A stretch of 30,731 nucleotides of DNA, from the NCBI GenBank assembly GCA_002503885.1, contig DASQ01000108.1, positions 38,053 through 68,783 of the forward strand, read 5' to 3'. This stretch comes from Methanoculleus marisnigri (GTDB taxonomy: Archaea; Halobacteriota; Methanomicrobia; Methanomicrobiales; Methanoculleaceae). The notes beneath the pieces are model-generated. The model did not search any database and had not been told where the DNA came from. It saw only the letters and a list, made by a program, of their open reading frames with translations. Positions 15,090-23,241 of this stretch are shown here, piece after piece. How positions within the stretch are numbered: position 1 is the stretch's first letter; each line of letters starts with the position of its first letter. The position numbers and the translations under genes are program-made.

Positions 15090-16994
15090 GTGCAGACGCT
15101 GCTCTTCCTAATACTATTTCCCATCCTCGTCGCGTGTCTTTTATTGTTTGTGAAACAGACGACATTGCGTTACGCGGTGGTCGCCCTCTCCGCTCTGGCA
15201 ATCGGCGGAGCATCGATATATCTGCTTATGCAGTATGCGTTCGAGGGCGCGGTCTACTTCGCCGCGCCTTCGGAGGCGGCCAGCCTTGTTATGGTGGCCA
15301 TCGAAATGGGTCTGGCGCTCTTCATCGTTTACATGGGCGCAAAGTTCAGGAACTACCTGGCAATCGTACTGTCCGTCGTTCAGGCGGCGCTGGTGGTATA
15401 CCTTGAGATATCGTTCCCGGAGAACCTTCACGCGGTCAACAACCTCTTCATTGACCAGTTCTCCATCATCATGGCCCTGATCGTAGGGCTCATCGGGAGC
15501 CTCATAGCCGTATACGCGGTCAGGTACATGGAGACATACCACCACCACCATCCAGAGGTGCGTGACCGGCAGAAGATGTTCTTCTTCGTTACCTTCATCT
15601 TCCTCGCCGCGATGTTCGGCCTGGTCTTCTCCAACAACCTCATGTGGCTCTTCTTCTTCTGGGAGATCACCACGATCACGTCGTTCCTGTTGATCGGTTA
15701 CTCGGAGACGGAGGAGGCGACAAAGAACGCCTTCCTTGCGCTGGTGATGAACCTCCTCGGCGGGGTCGCGTTCGTCGTGGCGCTCATCTTCCTTGCCGCA
15801 ACCGAACCGACGAGCGGGGGCATCGATCTTGCCCGGGTGCTCACCTCGGGGGACGCGGCCGTCATCCTGATCCCGGCCGTCCTGATCGGGTTTGCCGGTA
15901 TCACGAAGGCTGCGCTGATGCCCTTCTCCTCCTGGCTCCTCGGGGCGATGGTGGCCCCGACCCCGGTCTCGGCCCTGCTCCACTCGAGCACCATGGTCAA
16001 GGCCGGCGTCTACATCCTGGTCCGGTTCTCACCGGTCTTCGCCGGGACATTCGCCGGGTTCTCCGTCGGTCTTGTCGGCGGAGTGACCTTCGTCGTCGCA
16101 TCCGCGATCGCGATATCACAGAGCGACGCCAAATCGGTCCTCGCCTACTCGACGATAGCCAACCTCGGCCTGATAGCTGCCTGTGCGGGTGTCGGGACCT
16201 ACATGCTCGTCTGGGCTGCGATCCTCTTAATCATCTTCCACGCCGTCGCGAAGTCGCTCCTCTTCCTCGGGACCGGGGTGATCGAGCACCGGACCGGGAG
16301 CCGCAATATCGAGGATATGGAGGGCCTGATCGTCCGGATGCCGAAGATGGCAGTGATGATGTTCATCGGGATCGCCGGCATGTTCCTTGCGCCATTCGGT
16401 ATGCTGATCTCCAAGTGGGCGGCGATCGAGGCATTCGTCCAGGTCCCCTTCGGCCTGGTCTTCATCGCCATCCTCGCCTACGGGAGCGCCGTCACGGTCT
16501 TTTTCTGGGCGAAGTGGATGGGCAAACTCGTCACGGTCACCCGGAGCCAGGAGAAGGTCGAGAAGGGATTCTTCGAAGAGTCCTGGGCCCCCCTCTACAT
16601 CATCACCGGCCTCGTGATAGCGGCCGTCCTCCTCTTCCCGGTCATATCCTCGACGCTGATTGAGCCCTACGTCCTTGCTATCTACGGGGTTACGGCACTC
16701 CTCCCGCAGGCGAACGTCGCCATCATGCTCCTGATGATGGCCCTGCTCCTGGTCCTCCCGGTCTCGTTCCTCCTCTTTAAGAGGAGCGCAAAGCACCTCC
16801 CGGTCTACATGTGCGGGAGGCCCTCGACACCGGACCTGCATTTCGCCGGGTCCCTCGGTCTGACCCGGGAGGTCCAGACGCAGAACTACTACCTCACCGA
16901 ATACTTCGGCGAGGCACGACTATTCCGCCCCGGAGCAGTGGTCTGCATCATCCTGATCCTTGCATCATGGGTCCTTGCAGGGGTGGCCTTATGA
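15090..16994 (+). CDS. echA: Ech hydrogenase subunit A (NuoL/MrpA-like ion-translocating membrane subunit)
   Basis: Large integral membrane subunit of energy-converting [NiFe] hydrogenase, homologous to the antiporter-like subunits of complex I. The 634 residues contain many membrane helices. The typical core is LMWLFFFWEITTITSFLLIG (about 187-206), then a Lys-containing stretch GITKAALMPFSSWLLGAM, then APTPVSALLHSSTMVKAGVYILVRFSP, and a helix with SLLFLGTGVIEHRTGSR. The start is a GTG at 15090 with GAGGG 5 bases upstream. The stop overlaps echB (ATGA). It is the first gene of the echABCDEF operon and probably carries protons or sodium ions during ferredoxin reduction. Confidence 0.92.
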   Translation: MQTLLFLILFPILVACLLLFVKQTTLRYAVVALSALAIGGASIYLLMQYAFEGAVYFAAPSEAASLVMVAIEMGLALFIVYMGAKFRNYLAIVLSVVQAALVVYLEISFPENLHAVNNLFIDQFSIIMALIVGLIGSLIAVYAVRYMETYHHHHPEVRDRQKMFFFVTFIFLAAMFGLVFSNNLMWLFFFWEITTITSFLLIGYSETEEATKNAFLALVMNLLGGVAFVVALIFLAATEPTSGGIDLARVLTSGDAAVILIPAVLIGFAGITKAALMPFSSWLLGAMVAPTPVSALLHSSTMVKAGVYILVRFSPVFAGTFAGFSVGLVGGVTFVVASAIAISQSDAKSVLAYSTIANLGLIAACAGVGTYMLVWAAILLIIFHAVAKSLLFLGTGVIEHRTGSRNIEDMEGLIVRMPKMAVMMFIGIAGMFLAPFGMLISKWAAIEAFVQVPFGLVFIAILAYGSAVTVFFWAKWMGKLVTVTRSQEKVEKGFFEESWAPLYIITGLVIAAVLLFPVISSTLIEPYVLAIYGVTALLPQANVAIMLLMMALLLVLPVSFLLFKRSAKHLPVYMCGRPSTPDLHFAGSLGLTREVQTQNYYLTEYFGEARLFRPGAVVCIILILASWVLAGVAL

Positions 16995-17857
16995 CCTGGA
17001 CCTGGCTCATCGGGGCGGTCCTCTTCCTCATCCTCGCGCCCGTCGCCGGCGGCCTCATCGCCGGTATCGATCGAAAGATCACCGCGCGGATGCAGGGGAG
17101 AGTCGGGCCGCCGCTCCTGCAGCCTTTCTACGACGTCGGCAAGCTCTTCGAGAAGGAGAACGTCGTCGTCACCACGGCGCAGAACTTCTACGTCCTCGCC
17201 TACCTGATCTTCATCGCCCTCTCCGGCGCGTTATTCTTCGCGGGAGGGGACCTCTTACTGATCGTCTTCGCCTTCACGCTCGCCCATGTCTTCCTGGTGC
17301 TCGGGGCCTACGCGGTCCACTCGCCCTACAGCCACATCGGGGCCGAGCGGGAACTGATTCAGCTGATGGCCTACGAGCCGATGGTCATCCTTGCAGTCGT
17401 CGGGCTCTACATGGTTACGAACAGTTTTTACGTCGCCGATATTGCAACCACGACCATACCTGCCATCCTCTACCTCCCCGGTGTCTTCCTGGGCTTCGCC
17501 GTCATCCTGACGATCAAGCTTCGGAAGTCTCCCTTCGACATCTCGACGTCGCACCACGCGCACCAGGAGATCGTCAAGGGCATTACGACGGAGTTCTCGG
17601 GTTCAACGCTCGCGCAGGTCGAGATCGCCCACTGGTACGAGAACATCTTCCTCCTCGGGTTCATCTTCCTCTTCTTTGCCTGGAACCCGATCATCGGGGT
17701 TGTCGCAGTCGTGGTCACCTACGTAGCCGAGATATTCATCGACAACGTCACGGCACGGGTTCGGTGGCAGGCGGCACTGAAGAGTGGGTGGCTTGCAGCA
17801 GTTCTTGCCCTCGCGAACCTGGCGATCCTCTCCTATATGATGCTAGGGGGTGTATGA
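16991..17857 (+). CDS. echB: Ech hydrogenase subunit B (NuoH-like membrane subunit)
   Basis: Membrane subunit homologous to complex I NuoH, connecting the hydrophilic hydrogenase arm to the ion-translocating part. The 288 residues have several predicted helices. Conserved segments are GIDRKITARMQGRVGPPLLQPFYDVGKLFEKE (residues about 25-56), the acidic ERELIQLMAYEPM loop and RKSPFDISTSHHAHQE, matching the charged loops of this family. A longer open frame from 16811 is spurious because it lies inside echA; the ATG at 16991 overlaps the echA stop as ATGA. Its own stop overlaps the echC start. Confidence 0.93.
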   Translation: MTWTWLIGAVLFLILAPVAGGLIAGIDRKITARMQGRVGPPLLQPFYDVGKLFEKENVVVTTAQNFYVLAYLIFIALSGALFFAGGDLLLIVFAFTLAHVFLVLGAYAVHSPYSHIGAERELIQLMAYEPMVILAVVGLYMVTNSFYVADIATTTIPAILYLPGVFLGFAVILTIKLRKSPFDISTSHHAHQEIVKGITTEFSGSTLAQVEIAHWYENIFLLGFIFLFFAWNPIIGVVAVVVTYVAEIFIDNVTARVRWQAALKSGWLAAVLALANLAILSYMMLGGV

Positions 17858-18339
17858 GTACCATGGCATACCTGAAGAGATCACCCTGGATCCTTCACTA
17901 TGATGCGTCCAGCTGCAATGGGTGCGATATCGAGGTGCTTGCCTGCCTGACACCGCTCTACGACGTGGAGCGGTTCGGCATCATCAACACCGGAAACCCG
18001 AAGCACGCGGATATCCTGATGATCACCGGTGGGATCAACGAGTTGAACCGGCCGGTGGTCAGAAACCTCTACGAGCAGATGCCGGAGCCAAAGGTCGTCA
18101 TTGCAATCGGTGCCTGTGCCGCAACCGGCGGTGTATTCCGTGAGTGCTACAACATCACAGGAGGCATCGACAAAGTTATCCCCGTCGACGTCTATGTCCC
18201 GGGATGCGCGGCGCGGCCGGAACAGATCATCGACGGTGTTGTAACGGCGCTCGGGATTATCGAGGAGAAGCGGACGAAGATGACGAGAGACGCGCAGGCA
18301 AAGGAAGAAGCGCGGCACGCGGCAGGTGAGAGCACATGA
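17854..18339 (+). CDS. echC: Ech hydrogenase small subunit C (NuoB-like, [4Fe-4S])
   Basis: Small hydrogenase subunit that carries the cluster nearest the [NiFe] site, homologous to NuoB. The 161-residue protein shows all four expected cysteines: Cys21 and Cys24 (SSCNGCDIE), Cys88 (IGACAATGG) and Cys118 (VPGCAARPE). The ATG at 17854 overlaps the echB stop. An alternative ATG at 17863 would remove three residues, and the GGGGG ribosome-binding site could serve either. The C-terminal 25 residues are charged and probably flexible. The stop overlaps echD as ATGA. Confidence 0.93.
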   Translation: MSTMAYLKRSPWILHYDASSCNGCDIEVLACLTPLYDVERFGIINTGNPKHADILMITGGINELNRPVVRNLYEQMPEPKVVIAIGACAATGGVFRECYNITGGIDKVIPVDVYVPGCAARPEQIIDGVVTALGIIEEKRTKMTRDAQAKEEARHAAGEST

Positions 18340-18716
18340 CAGTTAAAGAAGAGCAGACTACCATCAGCGTTGCGCTGGAGGATCTCCTGCGGGAGGTCAA
18401 AGGGCTCCAGGCCGACGGATACCGCCTCGTCCAGATCGGGTGCACGGACATCGGCGGGGCCTACGAGATCAACTACTCGTTCGATAAGGACTACCAGTTC
18501 AAGAACCTCCGCCTGACGGTCGGGCCGGATATAGAGGTGCCGAGCATCTCCGGCATCTACTGGGGGGCGTTCGTCTACGAGAACGAGACGCACGACCTCT
18601 TCGGGATTCCGATCACCGGGATCAACATCGACTTCAAGGGGACGTTCATCAAGTCGGGGGAGAAGTACCCGTTCAGCGTCACGAGAAGGGGGGGTGACCA
18701 ATGCCGAAACGCATAG
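18336..18716 (+). CDS. echD: Ech hydrogenase subunit D (NuoC-like)
   Basis: Hydrophilic subunit homologous to complex I NuoC, 126 residues. The core GAYEINYSFDKDYQFKNLRL and the conserved PSISGIYWGAFVYENETHDLFGI segment (about 68-90) are the family signature, in which the E-x-x-x-x-x-D/E-L-F-G block contacts the large subunit. It has no metal-binding cysteines of its own. Its 3' end overlaps the echE start by 16 bases, and the G-rich ribosome-binding site for echE lies within it. Confidence 0.88.
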   Translation: MTVKEEQTTISVALEDLLREVKGLQADGYRLVQIGCTDIGGAYEINYSFDKDYQFKNLRLTVGPDIEVPSISGIYWGAFVYENETHDLFGIPITGINIDFKGTFIKSGEKYPFSVTRRGGDQCRNA

Positions 18717-19780
18717 TCGTGCCGTTCGGGCCGCAGCACCCGGTGCTGCCGGAACCGATTCACCTCGATCTCGTCCTCGAAGACGAGCTGGTGGTGGACG
18801 TAGTCCCCTCCATCGGCTACATCCACCGCGGGCTCGAACAGCTCGTGCAGAAGCGCGAGTTCACCGAGTACGTCTACGTGGCGGAACGGATCTGCGGCAT
18901 CTGCAGTTTCATGCACGCAGTCGGCTACTCTCAGGGCGTCGAGCACATCATGGGGCTCGAAGTCCCCGACCGGGCACGGTACCTCCGGACTATCTGGTCG
19001 GAGTGCTCGCGTCTCCACTCGCACCTCCTCTGGCTCGGCCTCTTTGCCGACTCTATGGGCTTTGAGAACCTCTTCATGCGGTCCTGGCAGCTCAGGGAGA
19101 GCGTGCTCGACACGCTTGAGGACACCACCGGTGGCCGGGTCATCCAGGGCACCTGCAAGGTCGGCGGAGTCAGGCGCGACATAGGGCAGGAGAAACTCGA
19201 CGAGATGCACCGGGCCCTCGACCCCTTCGAGGAGCAGTGCCGGGACCTCGGCGATGTCTTCTTGAACGACGATACGGTGAAGTACCGTCTCAAGGGGCTC
19301 GGAGTTATCTCAAAGGACGAGGCCTACGCTCTCGGGGCGACAGGACCGACCGCCCGGGGGAGCGGGGTCGCGATGGACCACCGGGAGACCGGATACGCTG
19401 CCTACGGGGATATCGGCTTCAAACCCGTCGTCGAGACCGCCGGGGACTGCTACGCCCGGTGCGCCGTCAGGGTCAGGGAAGTCTACGCCTCTATCGACCA
19501 GATCCGGCGCGCGATCGATCAGATACCTGAAGGACCGCTCGACGTGAAGGTGAAGGGAACACCGAACGGCGAGTACTTCTCCCGCGTGGAGCAGCCGCGC
19601 GGTGAGGTCGTCCACTACCTGCGGGGCGACGGCACCAAACACCTTGCCCGGGCGCGTATCAGGACGCCGACGCTCGCGAACATCCCGATGCTGGTGAAGA
19701 TGCTCCCCGGCGTGCAACTCGCCGATGTCCCGGTCGTGGTCCTCTCGATCGATCCCTGCATCAGCTGCACGGAGAGGTGA
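18701..19780 (+). CDS. echE: Ech hydrogenase large subunit E ([NiFe] catalytic)
   Basis: Catalytic subunit with the [NiFe] centre that oxidises or evolves H2. The 359-residue protein retains both CxxC pairs that hold nickel and iron: Cys65 and Cys68 in ERICGIC and Cys353 and Cys356 in DPCISC. This separates it from complex I NuoD, where they are lost. The chain ends three residues after the last Cys, so no long C-terminal extension for endoprotease maturation is present, as in other Ech enzymes. The start ATG at 18701 follows a GGGGGGGTGA ribosome-binding site. Conserved GPxHP and SIGYIHRGLEQL segments lie at the N terminus. Confidence 0.95.
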   Translation: MPKRIVVPFGPQHPVLPEPIHLDLVLEDELVVDVVPSIGYIHRGLEQLVQKREFTEYVYVAERICGICSFMHAVGYSQGVEHIMGLEVPDRARYLRTIWSECSRLHSHLLWLGLFADSMGFENLFMRSWQLRESVLDTLEDTTGGRVIQGTCKVGGVRRDIGQEKLDEMHRALDPFEEQCRDLGDVFLNDDTVKYRLKGLGVISKDEAYALGATGPTARGSGVAMDHRETGYAAYGDIGFKPVVETAGDCYARCAVRVREVYASIDQIRRAIDQIPEGPLDVKVKGTPNGEYFSRVEQPRGEVVHYLRGDGTKHLARARIRTPTLANIPMLVKMLPGVQLADVPVVVLSIDPCISCTER

Positions 19781-19786
19781 GACGGC

Positions 19787-20185
19787 ATGGGATTTTTTGC
19801 GATGACAAAAACCGTCCTCCGGAACCTTGCAGAGGGACCGGCCACCCGCCAGTATCCAGCGGTCCCGGCGCGGACGAGTGCCCTCACCCGGGGGCACATC
19901 ACCTTCGACCCGGCAACCTGCCGCTCCTGCGGCCTCTGCTCGCGGCGGTGCCCGTGCGAGGCGATCCGTCTCGATAAAGAAGAGAAGGTCTGGGAGATCA
20001 ACCGCATGCGGTGCATCGCCTGCGGCGACTGTGTCGAGGGCTGCCCGTTCGGGAGCATCACGATGGAGCGGGACTACCTCCCGCCGGTAGTGGAGTTCGT
20101 GGTGGAGCGCCACACCATCACCTACGTGAAACCCGAAAAGCCCGAGAAGATACCAAAGGAAGATAGCGCGGGCGAGAGCGCGTGA
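19787..20185 (+). CDS. echF: Ech hydrogenase subunit F (2[4Fe-4S] ferredoxin-like, NuoI homologue)
   Basis: Polyferredoxin-type subunit linking the hydrogenase to soluble ferredoxin. The 132 residues contain two cluster motifs, Cys45-48-51-55 (CRSCGLCSRRCPCEAI) and Cys76-79-82-86 (CIACGDCVEGCPFG). The N-terminal MGFFAMTKTVLRNL resembles an amphipathic membrane-contact helix, as in NuoI. The ATG at 19787 is selected because GGTGAG lies just before it. It is the last gene of the ech operon, followed by a hairpin and two long T tracts. Confidence 0.93.
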   Translation: MGFFAMTKTVLRNLAEGPATRQYPAVPARTSALTRGHITFDPATCRSCGLCSRRCPCEAIRLDKEEKVWEINRMRCIACGDCVEGCPFGSITMERDYLPPVVEFVVERHTITYVKPEKPEKIPKEDSAGESA

Positions 20186-20192
20186 AGGGAGG

Positions 20193-20236
20193 CCGGGATG
20201 AGGAGCCCCGGTGAGATCTTTTTTTGCTATTTTTTG
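20193..20236 (+). terminator. ech operon terminator
   Basis: CCGGG (20193-20197) can pair with CCCGG (20207-20211) just after the echF stop. T7 and T6 tracts then follow (about 20219-20236). Long T tracts are the strongest archaeal termination signal, so this is a confident end for the ech transcript. Confidence 0.7.
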
Positions 20237-20318
20237 ACTGACAACTATCGATCAGTGGAAGGTCCAAAGGTTGGCAGGTGCAATCGCAACTGCTGAAACA
20301 GCCGAAACTGTAAGAGAA

Positions 20319-20350
20319 CCCCGTACACTGGACCGTGGGAATATCGCCAC
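20319..20350 (-). repeat. Dispersed repeat, copy C (inverted)
   Basis: The reverse complement matches window positions 29-59 at about 26 of 31 bases, including unbroken runs of GGCGATA and CCCACGGTCCA. It lies in inverted orientation to copy B, 150 bases to its right. Confidence 0.6.
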
Positions 20351-20500
20351 GGGGGGAAGGGGCTGACGGGGAGTGCGAGCGAGAGCGAGCTTGAGCACCG
20401 ATAGGTGCGAGGGGGGAGCATCCCCACGTTACACCTTCAGACTTCATCCCTGCAGACTGTTCTACTCCTGACCCCCACCTCTCCCGCGCTTCGCGCTCCT

Positions 20501-20560
20501 CCCCCGCCCCAAGGGCGGGGGCAGTGCGTGGCGATGCCCGATGGAAAGCTGTGGATGGGC
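20501..20560 (+). repeat. Dispersed repeat, copy B with strong GC hairpin
   Basis: A 9-bp G/C stem (20501-20509 with 20513-20521, 3-base loop) is followed by GCAGTGCGTGGCGATGCCC. This matches copy A at window positions 21-39 with two differences. Similarity fades after about 20560. The stem differs in its loop from copy A while keeping perfect pairing, which suggests the hairpin itself is conserved. Confidence 0.6.
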
Positions 20561-20671
20561 ATACGCGACCGGCCAAGAGTTCAGCACCTTAAACCAGTGT
20601 GAGTTACAGAACGTGACCCACAGGGTGCAGCGTCGTCCCCTATCTCTCGACTTCAGACAACTTACCCCCTT

Positions 20672-22042
20672 TCATTTCCGCACCAGCGGATGGACCATGT
20701 GGATGATGTCGTAGGTGCTGCTCGGGTATGCCCACGGGATCGCGTCCAGCGTCAGGTCGTCCACCGTCAGGTTGTGCCTGATCGCGAGGGCGAAGATGTT
20801 GATCACCTCCTCGACGTGAGGCCCGATGAGGTGGGCCCCGAGGATCCGGCGGGAGTCGCCGTCGATCAGCAGTTTGTAGCTGACATACTTCTGACCGATG
20901 CTCCGGTTCGTGAAGCGCCCCGACAGGTCGCCGGCGTTGACGATGTAGGGTATCCCCCCCTCCATCGCCGCCGCTTCCGTGAGCCCGACGGAGGCGAGGG
21001 GCGGCGTCGTGAAGACAGCGCTCGGGACGACGGAGTAGTCCGCGACCCGTGCGTTCCCGCCCAGGATGTTGTCGACGACGATGTGGGCATCCATCACCGC
21101 CACCGGCGTCAGTTGCGGGCTCCCTGCGTTCGCATCCCCGGCCACATAGACGGCGGGGTTCGAGACGCTCCGGAGGTATTCATCGACCACGATTCCCCGC
21201 CCGTCGGTCTCGACGTTTCCGGCCGCAAGGTCGAGATCCTCGATCGCGGAGACCCTGCCGGCGCCGTGGACGACCATATCGGCATCGAAGGTCTTCACCT
21301 CCCCCTCCCTCCCGGCCCGCACCCGGAGGCCGGCGGCGTTCCTCTCGACCGAGAGAAGCGGCATGTTCACCTGCACGTCGATCCCGATCTCTTCCGACGC
21401 CACCACCAGCCGGTCGACGATATCGGGGTCGAACCCTGAGAGCACCCGCCCACTCCGCTGGAGGATCGTCACCGCCGACCCGGCCGCGGCGGCCACGTGG
21501 GCGAACTCGAACGATATGTAGCCTCCACCGACGAAGACGATCCGTTCCGGGAGCGCCTCGAGGTAGAAGAAATCGTCGCTCAGGGTCATGAGGTCCGCTC
21601 CCGGGATCTCCAGGGGGCGCGGGTGCGCACCGGCGGCGACCACGATATGCCGGGCCGTGAGCGTGTCGTCGCCGATAGCCACCCGGTCCAGGCCGACAAA
21701 GCGGGCAAGCCCATGGTAGGTGTGGATGCCCGCCTCCCGGAAGCTTCCCTCCTTCCGCTGCGGGACGGGGTCGGTGAACGTGCGCTCGAAGGCGACCAGT
21801 CGGGGCCAGTCGATCACGACCTCACCCCGGATACCGTTCCCCTGCTGGTCACGGACGCGGGCAGCCGCCGCAGCGGCACCGGCAAGCACCCTCTTCGGGA
21901 CGCAGCCCCGGAGGGCGCACGTCCCCCCGTAATCCCGGCAATCGGCTATCGCCACCCGCATTCCGGCTTTCCTGCAGTGCCAGGCGATGTCGGAGCCGGC
22001 GACCCCGGTCCCGATAACGACGACATCGTACTCCCGCTCCAT
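20672..22042 (-). CDS. FAD-dependent pyridine nucleotide-disulfide oxidoreductase, atypical
   Basis: 456-residue protein of the glutathione reductase/dihydrolipoamide dehydrogenase class. It has the FAD-binding GTGVAGSDIA (11-20), redox-active Cys42 and Cys47 in GGTCALRGCVPKR, an NAD(P)-binding VFVGGGYISFEFA, the second FAD motif VYVAGDANAG, and a C-terminal dimerisation domain. The C-terminal His-Pro-x-x-x-Glu dyad of the classic enzymes is replaced by AYPSSTYD (Tyr439 where His is expected). The proton relay of classic disulfide reductases is therefore missing and the substrate is unknown. The 22070-22075 TATA box gives an almost leaderless mRNA, so the ATG at 22042 is well supported. Confidence 0.85.
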   Translation of the reverse strand: MEREYDVVVIGTGVAGSDIAWHCRKAGMRVAIADCRDYGGTCALRGCVPKRVLAGAAAAAARVRDQQGNGIRGEVVIDWPRLVAFERTFTDPVPQRKEGSFREAGIHTYHGLARFVGLDRVAIGDDTLTARHIVVAAGAHPRPLEIPGADLMTLSDDFFYLEALPERIVFVGGGYISFEFAHVAAAAGSAVTILQRSGRVLSGFDPDIVDRLVVASEEIGIDVQVNMPLLSVERNAAGLRVRAGREGEVKTFDADMVVHGAGRVSAIEDLDLAAGNVETDGRGIVVDEYLRSVSNPAVYVAGDANAGSPQLTPVAVMDAHIVVDNILGGNARVADYSVVPSAVFTTPPLASVGLTEAAAMEGGIPYIVNAGDLSGRFTNRSIGQKYVSYKLLIDGDSRRILGAHLIGPHVEEVINIFALAIRHNLTVDDLTLDAIPWAYPSSTYDIIHMVHPLVRK

Positions 22043-22069
22043 AATGGGGCTCCGGTCGCCATAGAGCGG

Positions 22070-22075
22070 TATAAA
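22070..22075 (-). promoter_or_regulatory. TATA box of the flavoprotein gene
   Basis: TTTATA on the minus strand, about 30 bases before the ATG. The expected start near 22047 leaves a leader of only about 5 nt, that is an essentially leaderless transcript, which agrees with the lack of a ribosome-binding site. Confidence 0.5.
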
Positions 22076-22134
22076 GGTTTACCCGGACCGTCGGGCAACG
22101 GTACCACCGGTCGCTCTGCTGGAGAGCCGGGAGG

Positions 22135-22362
22135 TCAGAAGTAGAGAAAGGAGACGATGCCGACCGCAATCACGATGAAGACGACGGTCATGACGCTCCC
22201 CGCGACGACATAGTCCCGGGTCCGGTAGTTCCCGGGACCCCTCAGGAGGGCGTTCACCAGGTGGGTCGGAAGGAGTTCGAGGAGCGCGAGCCCGCGGGGA
22301 TCGAGCCCGAACGAGCCTGCCATCACCAGCACAAGCGGAGCCAGGAGGACCTGGGTCTCCAT
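22135..22362 (-). CDS. Small membrane protein resembling the C-terminal end of SLC13/ArsB-type permeases
   Basis: 75 residues with two hydrophobic segments (about 4-18 and 51-73). The middle reads LELLPTHLVNALLRGPGNYRTRDYVVAG, like the last re-entrant loop and helix of SLC13 (DASS) ion permeases (PT-x2-x-N-x3-GPGxYRxxDY). Such transporters normally have over 400 residues, so only the tail is present. No further permease sequence lies upstream, where the next gene begins. AGGGTG lies 4 bases before the ATG, so it may be translated as a small protein. It could equally be a transporter remnant. Confidence 0.5.
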   Translation of the reverse strand: METQVLLAPLVLVMAGSFGLDPRGLALLELLPTHLVNALLRGPGNYRTRDYVVAGSVMTVVFIVIAVGIVSFLYF

Positions 22363-22442
22363 CGGGCACCCTATGGGAGGGGAGCTGAAAAAGGTGCGGG
22401 GGACCGGGGATTGAAGCGGAGATGCCCTGGAACCCGGGAAAA

Positions 22443-23162
22443 TCACTCGTAGATCGCGCGGGTAACCCGGTGCGGCTCAAACTGTCCACGGTGGAAGACC
22501 CGGACCTCGACCTCCGCGCCTTTCCCGAAGTCCCGCATCCGGAGGTCGTAGGTCCGCCGGACGTAGCGCAGCCCCTCCCGGACGAAGAGGTCCCGGAGGG
22601 CTCGCCGGAACCGGATCTCCTGGTCGAGGAACGCTGCCTCGTATGCCCGGGTCTCCCGGGCAATCCGGACGCATTCGGCGTCGTCGATCGGGGTGTTGTA
22701 GCAGCCGTGCTTGTTCAAGCCGCCGATCTGCCGCCAGCCGATGGCGCCCGTCTCGTCGGCCTCCCGGTGGAGCATGTAGGGGTAGACCCGGCAGATCGAG
22801 AACCGCCGGTCGTAGATGCTGCACCTGCCGTTCTCGAGGAATATGCAGGTCCCTTCCGGTCCTGTCCGGAGGGCATATCCCGATACGTAGAACCTCCCCT
22901 GCTGATCGCAGGCATCGTAATTGGGCGCCGGAATTATGGCGTCCGGCCTAAATGAGCGGACACGGTCGGTGTCCTCTTCCAGCAGGAAGACATGGCCGTT
23001 GAACTCCCGGGTGCAGCACCGGCCGCAGCAGTCGCAGGAGAACCCCACGTCCCGGATGACGTCTATGAACTCGTCTTCCGGAAACTGGAGAAGGTCTTTT
23101 AGTTCCTGCTCGAGGGCTTCAATCTGTTCGTCGAATGAGAGCGTAGTGGGGGCCTCCGTCAT
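22443..23162 (-). CDS. YkgJ-type cysteine-cluster protein
   Basis: 239-residue protein of the family annotated as Fe-S-cluster or zinc-binding YkgJ/CxxCxxCC proteins. The N-terminal FSCDCCGRCCTREF has Cys43, 45, 46, 49 and 50. Later CIFLENGRCSIYDRRFSICRVYPYM supplies three further cysteines in the conserved C-x-F-L-x-NGRCSIY-x2-RP-like block (here Arg-Arg-Phe), and another lies in NKHGCYN. The exact function of the family is not known; metal binding is likely. The N-terminal 30 residues look helical and acidic. No strong ribosome-binding site precedes the ATG at 23162. Confidence 0.8.
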   Translation of the reverse strand: MTEAPTTLSFDEQIEALEQELKDLLQFPEDEFIDVIRDVGFSCDCCGRCCTREFNGHVFLLEEDTDRVRSFRPDAIIPAPNYDACDQQGRFYVSGYALRTGPEGTCIFLENGRCSIYDRRFSICRVYPYMLHREADETGAIGWRQIGGLNKHGCYNTPIDDAECVRIARETRAYEAAFLDQEIRFRRALRDLFVREGLRYVRRTYDLRMRDFGKGAEVEVRVFHRGQFEPHRVTRAIYE

Positions 23163-23241
23163 TATGTCCGGCAGGATGCGCCGGCACCGGTACCCTCAAT
23201 GTTGAACGGGGAGGGGGATATGCCCATCGGCATCCGCCGTA

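Larger units (their letters stand above)
20237..20671. other. Intergenic repeat-bearing region, no gene recognised
   Basis: About 435 bases between the ech terminator and the flavoprotein gene. It contains two copies of the dispersed GC-rich repeat in opposite orientation (20319-20350 and 20501-20560). A short open frame on the plus strand, about 20240-20370, ends with a residue pattern resembling the minus-strand frame over copy A (shared P-x-T-x-DRG-x-IA). That suggests a remnant of a mobile-element gene, but I cannot assign it. Nothing else is recognisable. Confidence 0.45.

Noticed and set aside
15090..20185. Complex I (Nuo/Fpo) instead of hydrogenase
   Set aside because: EchE keeps both CxxC nickel ligands, and the operon has only six subunits in the Ech order.
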